Below, in pieces: positions 31,150-37,228 of a stretch of 44,008 nt of DNA (positions within the stretch are counted from its first letter, which is position 1; the number at the start of each line of letters is the position of its first letter). The translations under genes and the position numbers were made by a program. Origin of the DNA: Jiangella anatolica (GTDB lineage: Bacteria > Actinomycetota > Actinomycetes > Jiangellales > Jiangellaceae). The notes under the pieces were generated by a model. The model had not been told where the DNA came from, did not search any database, and saw only the letters and a list, made by a program, of their open reading frames with translations. The stretch lies in NCBI RefSeq assembly GCF_003236295.1, contig NZ_POTW01000055.1:1-44008 (forward strand). The letters are read 5' to 3'.

Positions 31150-31225
31150 GCACTATGTGCAGCTTTTGTAAACCATGCGGCCATGGTATACAAACTTGAC
31201 GCACTATGTCGACATAGTGCAGTCT
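31150..31225. promoter_or_regulatory. multi-operator divergent promoter region of the AICE
   Basis: Three nested signals occur. (1) GCACTATGTCGACATAGTGC at 31201-31220 is a perfect 20-bp palindrome; its half GCACTATGT recurs at 31150-31158. (2) TTTGTAAACCATG (31165-31177) and CATGGTATACAAA (31182-31194) form a 13-bp inverted repeat with one mismatch, containing the GTATAC type of core known for GntR operators. (3) TTGACG at 31196-31201 is a -35 for the rightward transfer operon, with a weak CAGTCT (31220-31225) as -10; the 20-bp palindrome lies between them. Probable binding sites of the GntR regulator and perhaps a second factor. Confidence 0.8.
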
Positions 31226-31289
31226 GAAGACGTCTCGCACGCCTCCGGGTGCGAGATCGGGGAGAGACCCCGTTACGAGAGGAGAGGTC

Positions 31290-31688
31290 ATGGCGACCTA
31301 TGCAGTGGACAGCAAGCGGCAGTCGATGCTGGCGACCGGTGTGGTCAACCCGGTGCATGAGTGGGAGGACACGCCGGACGGGTCGCGTCGGCAGTCTGAG
31401 CGTCAGGCGATCGATGAGGAGACGCATCTGCCGTTGTGGGGTGTGGAGGTCATCTACCGGACGGTGTCGTTCGACCGGGAGTTGACGGCGCGGGCGCTGG
31501 TGACGGTTCCGGTGCCGTTGCGGCCGGAGATCGCGGACTACTCGCCGATCGAGTTCGGTGACCTGGTGGCGTCGGCGCGGGCGACGAAGACGGGTCAGCT
31601 GGTCGAGTCGTGGCGGGCCGGTGGGATCGCGTCGCACACGCCGCGCAAGGACGCCGGCAAGGCCACGTCGGGTGAGAAGGCGGCCTGA
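31290..31688 (+). CDS. conserved AICE protein of unknown function (132 aa)
   Basis: First gene of the rightward transfer operon, with GAGAGGAGAGG before ATG 31290. The centre is strand-rich (THLPLWGVEVIYRTVSFDRELTARALVTVPVPLRPEIADYSPIEFGDLVASAR) and the ends are charged and probably disordered. No catalytic or membrane motif. Proteins of this kind open the transfer/replication operon in many AICEs. A DNA-binding or accessory transfer role is guessed only from position. Stop to next ATG is 2 nt. Confidence 0.68.
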   Translation: MATYAVDSKRQSMLATGVVNPVHEWEDTPDGSRRQSERQAIDEETHLPLWGVEVIYRTVSFDRELTARALVTVPVPLRPEIADYSPIEFGDLVASARATKTGQLVESWRAGGIASHTPRKDAGKATSGEKAA

Positions 31689-31690
31689 CG

Positions 31691-32218
31691 ATGACCGTCA
31701 TCGAGGTCCCGACCGACGCCTACGCGGCCGCTGACTGGCTCGCTGGCCGGCATCCGTGGGTGCGGCAGCTGGTCGAGCGGATCGCCGGGCGCATCGACGA
31801 CCACCCCGACTGGCTGGATGTCATCACACAGGCCGTGAACGAGAGCGAGGGCGATGGTGCCGCGTGGGTGGAGTACGAGCGCCGGCACCCGGCACCGGAC
31901 GACGACGCGGCGTTTTGGGAGTGGCACGCGCAAGGCCCAAAGGCCTCGCCGCACGTGCGGGCGTTCGGGGTCATGTCCAGCGGGGAGAAGAACCTCGTGC
32001 GCCTGGTGGCCACGCTGGGCGGCCGGGTCGCCTGGTCCCCGCGCGATGTGTCGTTCGACCAGCGTGGCGCGGCCGTGCTCGCGGACTGGCTGGCGATCGT
32101 GCACGCCCAGCTTCCGGCCTGGCTGTACCCGGCGGCGTCGGATGACGCGCTGGTGGTGCGGCTGGCCGCGGTGAGCGACGCGACCAACGGCCAAGGAGTG
32201 CCCGCGGTCTCGCGATGA
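31691..32218 (+). CDS. conserved AICE protein of unknown function (175 aa)
   Basis: Second gene of the operon. It has several Trp-rich helical patches (AAADWLAGRHPWVRQLVERIAG, AAFWEWHAQGPKA) and a core SSGEKNLVRLVATLGGRVAWSPRDVSFDQRGAAVLADWLAIVHAQLPAWL. No signal peptide, no P-loop. Probably cytosolic. Function unknown; its fixed place between the regulator and the translocase gene suggests a transfer or copy-control accessory role. A strong stem-loop follows 5 bp after its stop. Confidence 0.7.
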   Translation: MTVIEVPTDAYAAADWLAGRHPWVRQLVERIAGRIDDHPDWLDVITQAVNESEGDGAAWVEYERRHPAPDDDAAFWEWHAQGPKASPHVRAFGVMSSGEKNLVRLVATLGGRVAWSPRDVSFDQRGAAVLADWLAIVHAQLPAWLYPAASDDALVVRLAAVSDATNGQGVPAVSR

Positions 32219-32222
32219 GTCC

Positions 32223-32271
32223 CCACCGGGGACGGGTGACAGGCCTAGGAAACCAACCCCGTCCCCGGTGG
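32223..32271 (+). promoter_or_regulatory. strong 14-bp inverted repeat inside the transfer operon
   Basis: Perfect arms CCACCGGGGACGGG (32223-32236) and CCCGTCCCCGGTGG (32258-32271) with a 21-nt loop containing the palindrome AGGCCT. It separates the first two operon genes from the membrane/translocase genes. It could be an attenuating terminator, an RNA stabiliser, or a cis-acting transfer site for the TraB-type translocase; the sequence alone does not decide. Confidence 0.65.
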
Positions 32272-32304
32272 CCCAATCAACACCCCCGAATGGAGGGGAT
32301 TGGT

Positions 32305-32469
32305 GTGTCCAAGCCTACGACCTGGCGACTCCCGCTCGCCGCACTCGGCATCGTCCTCGCCCAGCTGCTGACCGTCGCCGTTCTCATGATCGGTGCCGAC
32401 GAGGTGCAAGCCGAGCGGTCCGACGCCGCCCGCCACGCGGCAGTGACGCGTTGTGGTGATCGCCCATGA
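32305..32469 (+). CDS. small membrane protein, Spd-like
   Basis: A 54-aa protein. GTG 32305 is preferred because GGAGGGG lies six bases before it; ATG 32290 would place that site inside the gene. One hydrophobic segment (LPLAALGIVLAQLLTVAVLMIGA) is followed by a charged tail with a single Cys. The stop overlaps the next ATG by ATGA. Small membrane proteins next to traB-type genes are often spread (spd) proteins assisting intramycelial transfer; this role is inferred from position. Confidence 0.62.
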   Translation: MSKPTTWRLPLAALGIVLAQLLTVAVLMIGADEVQAERSDAARHAAVTRCGDRP

Positions 32470-32627
32470 CGTCCGCGATGGTGGCGTGTTCCGTCTGCGG
32501 CCGGCTGGTGGAGGCCGTCAAGGCGTGGTTCCACCCCGGCACCGGCGACACCGTCTGCGACTCCTGCCACGCCACCGCGCATGCGCGGCACGCGGAGCTG
32601 ACGGCTCTTGAAGGGCTGCTTCGATGA
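32466..32627 (+). CDS. small zinc-finger-like protein (53 aa)
   Basis: A frame from ATG 32466 to 32627, linked by ATGA overlaps on both sides. It reads MTSAMVACSVCGRLVEA, then TVCDSCHATAHARHAELTA, so two CxxC pairs (CSVC and CDSC) about 22 residues apart plus several His residues make a compact zinc ribbon. Tight coupling with the membrane protein and translocase genes supports it being real. It may bind DNA or a transfer protein. Confidence 0.68.
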   Translation: MTSAMVACSVCGRLVEAVKAWFHPGTGDTVCDSCHATAHARHAELTALEGLLR

Positions 32628-34093
32628 GCCCTCGACCCGAACTGACCTCGAAGACCATCAAGATCTTCGCGGCGTTCGTGCAGAACCTGCGTGATCGCGA
32701 CTCGCTGGTCCGGCGGTTGCTGCGCGGCCTGGGCTGGGTGACCGCCACGCCGCTGATGCTGCTGCACCGGCTCCCGGCCGTGTTCGCCGCCGGCTGCCTG
32801 CTGCTGCTCGCCTACAGCGTGGTCGGCGCGGGCGGCCTGGTCCTGCTGCTCGTGCTGCCGACGGTGGGTTGGGTGGTGTGGCGGCTCGCGCACCCGGAGT
32901 CCGCGGAACGCGTCGCCGCGCAGGTGCGGGGCCGGTGGCGGTACCGGCGGATCTACCGCAAGCACTGGCCGGCCGTCGCCGCCGGCTGCGGCCTCACCGT
33001 TGCCGGCTCGTTCGGCCGGCAGGTCGCGCCCGAGCTGATCGGCGTCACGGCGCATCCGGCCGCCGACGCCGTGCGCGTGCGGCTGCTGGCGGGTCAGTCG
33101 CCGGCCGACTATGCCGACCGTGCCGACGCGCTGGCGCACGCGTTCGGCGTGACCCAGGTCCGCGTCCGCAGCGATGAGCCGGGCACGGTGACGCTGTCGT
33201 TCAGCACCGGCGACCCGCTCACCGACCCGATCCCGCAGATGCGGCTGGATGCGCGGGCTGTGGACTTCGAGGCGCTGCCGGTCGGGTTCACCGAGGACGG
33301 CGACCTTTACCGGCTGCGGCTGCTGTACCGGCACGTTCTGACGGCTGGGATGACCGACTCCGGCAAGGGGTCGGCGCTGTGGTCGACCGTGCGGGCGCTC
33401 GCGCCGGCGATCCCGTCGGGTGTGGTCCAGCTGTGGGGCGTGGACCCGAAGGGCGGCATGGAGCTGGCGATCGGTCACGCGCTGTTCTCCCGGTTGGCCG
33501 CCGACGACGAGCCCGGCGACATGGTCCGGCTCGTCGCCGACGCCGCCGACCTCGTGCGCGAGCGATCGAAGCGACTGCGCGGCCACACCCGCAAGCACAC
33601 CCCCACGACTGACGAGCCGTTCGTCGTGCTGGTCATCGACGAGCTGGCCTACCTGACCGACTACCAGGACGACACCAAGCTCAAGCACCAGGTCAACAAG
33701 GCCCTCAAGATCGTCCTGTCCCAGGGGCGCGCCGCCGCCGTCTCGGTGCTCGCGTTTGTCCAGGACCCCCGCAAGTCCGTCGTCGACGCCCGCGGCCTGT
33801 TCCCCACCAAGATCGCGCTCCGGCTGGACACCGCATCCGAGGTCGAGATGGTGCTCGGCAAGGACGCCTGGGAACGCGGCGCACACGCCGAAGCCATCCC
33901 GGACTCGCAGCCCGGCACCGGCTACGTGCTCGTCAAGGGCGACCCCACCCCGGTCCGGCTCCGCTTCACCTGGGTCACCGACGACGACATCCGCGCCATG
34001 GCCCAGCAGTTCCCGGCCGCGCAGCCGGCACCGCGACGCCACGGCTTCACCGTCGTCACCGACAAGGACGGCGAGAGCGGAGCGGTCGCATGA
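32624..34093 (+). CDS. TraB/FtsK-SpoIIIE-type DNA translocase
   Basis: A 489-aa protein. Two hydrophobic segments at about residues 40-90 (PAVFAAGCLLLLAYSVVGAGGLVLLLVLPTVGWVVW) anchor it. The motor domain has Walker A GMTDSGKGS near 242-250 and Walker B FVVLVIDELAYL near 335, then LSQGRAAAVSVLAFVQDPRK and the RFTWVTDDDI tail. It is short compared with FtsK and matches TraSA/TraB of AICEs, which alone move double-stranded DNA between mycelial cells by recognising short repeats. No relaxase is needed or present, in line with that mechanism. Confidence 0.92.
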   Translation: MSPRPELTSKTIKIFAAFVQNLRDRDSLVRRLLRGLGWVTATPLMLLHRLPAVFAAGCLLLLAYSVVGAGGLVLLLVLPTVGWVVWRLAHPESAERVAAQVRGRWRYRRIYRKHWPAVAAGCGLTVAGSFGRQVAPELIGVTAHPAADAVRVRLLAGQSPADYADRADALAHAFGVTQVRVRSDEPGTVTLSFSTGDPLTDPIPQMRLDARAVDFEALPVGFTEDGDLYRLRLLYRHVLTAGMTDSGKGSALWSTVRALAPAIPSGVVQLWGVDPKGGMELAIGHALFSRLAADDEPGDMVRLVADAADLVRERSKRLRGHTRKHTPTTDEPFVVLVIDELAYLTDYQDDTKLKHQVNKALKIVLSQGRAAAVSVLAFVQDPRKSVVDARGLFPTKIALRLDTASEVEMVLGKDAWERGAHAEAIPDSQPGTGYVLVKGDPTPVRLRFTWVTDDDIRAMAQQFPAAQPAPRRHGFTVVTDKDGESGAVA

Positions 34094-35583
34094 GCGCGCC
34101 GGAGCTGACACACGCGGAGCTGGTGTTCCAGCTGGCGTCGCTGTCGCGCAGCAGGGCCGGCGAGCAGGCCCGCGGCTGCGTCAATCCGATCCGGCTGACC
34201 GGCTCGTCGACCACGATCAACGCGAGCACGGGTGAGGTCGTGCGCGCGTACTCGTCCGACGACGAGCCCGACGGGCACACGTACGTCCGTTGCGGCAACC
34301 GCCGCGCCGCCGTCTGCCCGTCCTGCAGCCGTGAGTACAAGGGCGACGCGTGGCACCTGCTGTCCTGCGGCCTGGCCGGCGGGAAGAGCGTCCCGGAGAC
34401 GGTGGCGCAGCATCCGGCGACGTTCGCGACCTTCACCGCGCCATCGTTCGGGGCCGTTCACCGCCACACCCGACCCGCCAACGGCCGCACGTCGCCGTGC
34501 CGGGCCAGGCGCGATCGCCCGCGCTGCCCGCACGGACGGCCGCTGTCGTGCGTGCGGCGGCACGACGCCGACGACCCGCAGGTCGGTCAGCCGTTGTGCC
34601 ACGAGTGCTACGACTACACCGCCCACGCCGCGTGGCAGTGGTGGGCGCCGCAGCTGTGGCGGTACTTCACTATGGCGTTGCGCCGCCGCCTCGCCCGCGC
34701 CGCCGGCCTGTCGATGAAGGCGTTCACGAGCGCGGCCAAGGTGTCCTACACCCGCGTCGTGGAGTTCCAGGCCCGCGGCGTCGTGCACTTCCACGTCGTC
34801 ATCCGCCTCGACGGTCCCGACGGCCCCACCACCCCGCCGCAGCTGCCGCTGACGGTGACCGACCTCGAGGACGCGGTACGCCACGCCGCCGCGCACGTGC
34901 ACAAGGACGTGCCCATCCCCGGCGGGCAGACGCTGCGGCTGCGGTGGGGCCGGCAGCTCGACCTGCGCACCATCACGCCCGGTACCGGCCGCGACAACCA
35001 GGCCGGTCCGGCGCACCCGCACCAGGTCGCCGCGTACCTCGCCAAGTACCTGACCAAGTCGACCGAGGACTTCGGGCTCCCCGTCGCCGGGAAGCTCTAC
35101 AGCGCCGGCCACGCCGCCAAGCACGGCGCGACCCCGCACGCCGTCCGCCTCATCAAGGCCGCACAGCAGCTCGTGCCCATCCACGACGACTACCAGCGCT
35201 TGAAGGACCGCTACGCCACGCTCGGCTACCGCGGCCACCCCATCACCAAGAGCCGCGCCTACAGCGTGACCTTCGGCGCGCTCCGCACCGCCCGCCGGCA
35301 ATGGCGGCAACGCCGCGCCCAGCTCCCCACCGACGCCGACGTACGAGACGTTCTCGACGTCGACCAGGCCGACACCGAAGACACCGCCACGACGGTCGTC
35401 GTCGGCAGCTGGCGCTACGCCGGACGCGGCTACCTCGACACCGCGGCCGCCGCCAACGCCACCCGCTCGGCCAACCTCGCCCGCATCCGACGCGCCGAGG
35501 CACAGACCTTCGCCGCCGGCGTGGCCGATGGGCCCGCCGCACAAGAATCCGTTGGTGATAGCAGGGAGAAATCTTATGGCTGA
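34090..35583 (+). CDS. RepSA-type rolling-circle replication initiator
   Basis: A 497-aa protein overlapping the translocase stop by ATGA. N-terminal CPSCSREYKGDAWHLL and later LCHECYDYT give Cys pairs of a zinc-binding region common in RepSA/Rep of Streptomyces elements. Motif II of HUH initiators is ARGVVHFHVVIRLDG near 230, and the Tyr region is VAAYLAKYLTKST near 314-325. The C-terminus is Arg-rich. It should nick a double-strand origin and replicate the excised element; the origin was not located. Confidence 0.9.
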   Translation: MSAPELTHAELVFQLASLSRSRAGEQARGCVNPIRLTGSSTTINASTGEVVRAYSSDDEPDGHTYVRCGNRRAAVCPSCSREYKGDAWHLLSCGLAGGKSVPETVAQHPATFATFTAPSFGAVHRHTRPANGRTSPCRARRDRPRCPHGRPLSCVRRHDADDPQVGQPLCHECYDYTAHAAWQWWAPQLWRYFTMALRRRLARAAGLSMKAFTSAAKVSYTRVVEFQARGVVHFHVVIRLDGPDGPTTPPQLPLTVTDLEDAVRHAAAHVHKDVPIPGGQTLRLRWGRQLDLRTITPGTGRDNQAGPAHPHQVAAYLAKYLTKSTEDFGLPVAGKLYSAGHAAKHGATPHAVRLIKAAQQLVPIHDDYQRLKDRYATLGYRGHPITKSRAYSVTFGALRTARRQWRQRRAQLPTDADVRDVLDVDQADTEDTATTVVVGSWRYAGRGYLDTAAAANATRSANLARIRRAEAQTFAAGVADGPAAQESVGDSREKSYG

Positions 35584-35764
35584 GACAGTCGAACCGACCT
35601 GGACGGTCGACGACGTCGCCGCCTACCTGCGCGTGCCCAAGGCGACGCTCTACCAGTGGCGGTGGAAGAACTACGGTCCGCCGGCCGCTCGGGTAGGCCG
35701 TGGTCTGCGGTACGTGCGCGCCGATGTCGAGGCGTGGTTTGCGGCACAGTTCGAGGTTGCGTAA
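35576..35764 (+). CDS. xis: excisionase (Xis), MerR-like winged helix
   Basis: A 62-aa protein from ATG 35576, with AGGGAG upstream and overlapping the end of rep by 8 nt. WTVDDVAAYLRVPKATLYQWRWKNYGPPAARVGRGLRYVRADVEAWFAAQ is the MerR-type excisionase/HTH_17 fold. The TAA stop shares one base with the integrase ATG. Xis directs the integrase to excise the element. rep-xis-int in this order is the pSAM2 arrangement. Confidence 0.9.
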   Translation: MAETVEPTWTVDDVAAYLRVPKATLYQWRWKNYGPPAARVGRGLRYVRADVEAWFAAQFEVA

Positions 35765-36954
35765 TGGGTCGCGCGCCGCTGCCGATCGGCACGTGGGGCA
35801 AGATCCGCACCTACGTCGACAAGACCGACGCCAAGGGCAAGCCGATTCGGCATCGCGCGATCGCCCAGTTCCGCGAATTCGACGGTCGCACAAGGCCAGT
35901 CGAGGCCCACGGTAAGACGCCCACCGCCGCTGCCAACGCACTACGCGAGAAGCTGACGGTGCGGGCGAAGGCTGGCCGTACGGGTGATCTCACGGCGTTG
36001 CACCGCTGCTCCGACGCCATTGACCTCTACCTGGCGAAGTTCAAAGAGCGTGTCGAGGCTGGCAAGCGGTCCGCGGGCACGTTGGAGCTCTACGAACGCC
36101 ACATCAAGAACCACGTGCGGCCTGCACTCGGTGAGGTCCGTCTCGGGGAGATCTCGACACCGCTCCTGGACAAGATCATCGCGAAGATCAAGAAACAGTC
36201 CGGCGCGGCGACCGCGAAGACCTGCCGGAGCATCATCTCCGGCGTCATGAAGCTGGTGGTGCGATACGGCGTCATGGCGGTCAACCCCGTGCGCGAGGTC
36301 GACAGCATCGAAGCCGAGCCGAAGAACCCGCCGCGGGCGCTCACCGAAGCCGAGCTGACCATGTGGCTCGACACGCTCCGCAGCGAGCCCATCGCCATGC
36401 GGTGGGACCTGCCCGACCTGACCACGTTCATGCTCGCTACCGGCTGCCGCATCGGCGAAGCGCTGGCCGTGATGTGGGAGCAGATCGACCTTGAAGCCGG
36501 AACCGTCGAACTGACGCACACCGTGATCCGGCTGACCGGCATCGGTCTGATCCGGAAGAAGACCAAGACCAGTGCTGGTGAACGTCTGCTACAGCTTCCG
36601 CTGTTCGGCATCGTCATGCTGCGTCGCCGGTTCGCTGAGGGCATCCGACTTGATCAGCCGGTTTTCGCGAGCACGGTCGGTGGGCTGCGTGATCCGTCGA
36701 ATGTGCGGAAGGTGCTCCGTCAGGTGCGTGGCGACGGGGCCTTGGCGTGGATCACGTCGCACGCGTTCCGCAAGACGACGGCGACGGTTCTCGACGATGC
36801 GGGCCAGTCCGCGCGTCAGGTGGCGGACCAGCTTGGGCACTCACGACCGTCGATGACGCAGGATGTGTACATGGCGCGGCGTGTGTTGAACCCGACAGCC
36901 GCAGGCCTGCTCGATGACGCTCTACTGGCGAAGGTGGCGGAAAACCATGGGTAA
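35764..36954 (+). CDS. int: tyrosine site-specific integrase
   Basis: A 396-aa phage-type integrase: an N-terminal arm-binding region (GTWGKIRTYVDKTDAKGKPI), a SAM-like core-binding domain (LYERHIKNHVRPALGEVRLGEI) and the catalytic domain with Arg in ATGCRIGEALAV (about 227), His-x-x-Arg in SHAFRKTTATVL (about 332), His in LGHSRPSMTQ (about 357) and the nucleophile Tyr in DVYMARR (about 369). All catalytic residues are present. It lies 54 bp from the tRNA-Lys attachment site, which it presumably recognises. Confidence 0.95.
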   Translation: MGRAPLPIGTWGKIRTYVDKTDAKGKPIRHRAIAQFREFDGRTRPVEAHGKTPTAAANALREKLTVRAKAGRTGDLTALHRCSDAIDLYLAKFKERVEAGKRSAGTLELYERHIKNHVRPALGEVRLGEISTPLLDKIIAKIKKQSGAATAKTCRSIISGVMKLVVRYGVMAVNPVREVDSIEAEPKNPPRALTEAELTMWLDTLRSEPIAMRWDLPDLTTFMLATGCRIGEALAVMWEQIDLEAGTVELTHTVIRLTGIGLIRKKTKTSAGERLLQLPLFGIVMLRRRFAEGIRLDQPVFASTVGGLRDPSNVRKVLRQVRGDGALAWITSHAFRKTTATVLDDAGQSARQVADQLGHSRPSMTQDVYMARRVLNPTAAGLLDDALLAKVAENHG

Positions 36955-37007
36955 AGCATGGCCTCCGCTGCTGGTCGCGCTGGGTCGAGCCGCTGACCTG
37001 CTGTGGG

Positions 37008-37046
37008 GTGGGCCCCCAGGGGATCGAACCCTGAACCCGCGGATTA
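37008..37046. repeat. right attachment site, overlapping intact tRNA-Lys 3' part
   Basis: 39 bp identical to 23243-23281. It extends from the base after the tRNA discriminator to the 3' anticodon stem; crossover is expected within it. Recombination between the two copies would release a 13,765-bp circle and restore a single intact tRNA. Confidence 0.93.
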
Positions 37047-37081
37047 AAAGTCCGCTGCTCTGCCAATTGAGCTAGAGGCCC
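37009..37081 (-). tRNA. tRNA-Lys, anticodon UUU
   Basis: A 73-nt cloverleaf read on the minus strand. Acceptor GGGCCTC pairs with GGGGCCC (one G-U), D stem GCTC/GAGC, anticodon stem GCGGA/TCCGC with loop CTTTTAA, variable GGGTT, T stem CAGGG/CCCTG with TTCGATC, discriminator A. The anticodon TTT reads AAA/AAG lysine codons. CCA is not encoded. Its 3' half is the attachment site of the integrated element. Confidence 0.96.
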
Positions 37082-37228
37082 CGCGGACAGGCTACCCAGT
37101 CCCGCCCCCGCGCGACGCACGCGGCAGCTGCGGGCCCCGAACGGCCATACCTGGCGGATAGGCCTTGACGGCCAGGTCACGGAGCGTTCATATCGACGCT
37201 ACAGACAGGTCATCTCGGGACAGGCAGA

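Larger units (their letters stand above)
23243..37046. mobile_element. integrated AICE (pSAM2-type) at tRNA-Lys(UUU)
   Basis: A 39-bp direct repeat, identical at 23243-23281 and 37008-37046, carries the 3' part of tRNA-Lys and brackets 13.8 kb. Inside are all parts of an actinomycete integrative conjugative element: GntR/KorSA-like regulator, small transfer genes, TraB/FtsK translocase, HUH-type Rep, excisionase and tyrosine integrase. The integrase abuts the intact tRNA end. Cargo occupies the left 6-7 kb: small genes, toxin-antitoxin pair, nuclease island, and XRE-flavoprotein pair. All core genes are intact, so excision and transfer are plausible. Confidence 0.93.

Noticed and set aside
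32384-34111. 575-codon minus-strand frame
   Set aside because: Antisense to the TraB/FtsK gene with Walker motifs; no recognisable features.
23282-37000. CRISPR array or cas genes in the element
   Set aside because: No regularly spaced direct repeats and no Cas-like motifs were seen anywhere in the window.
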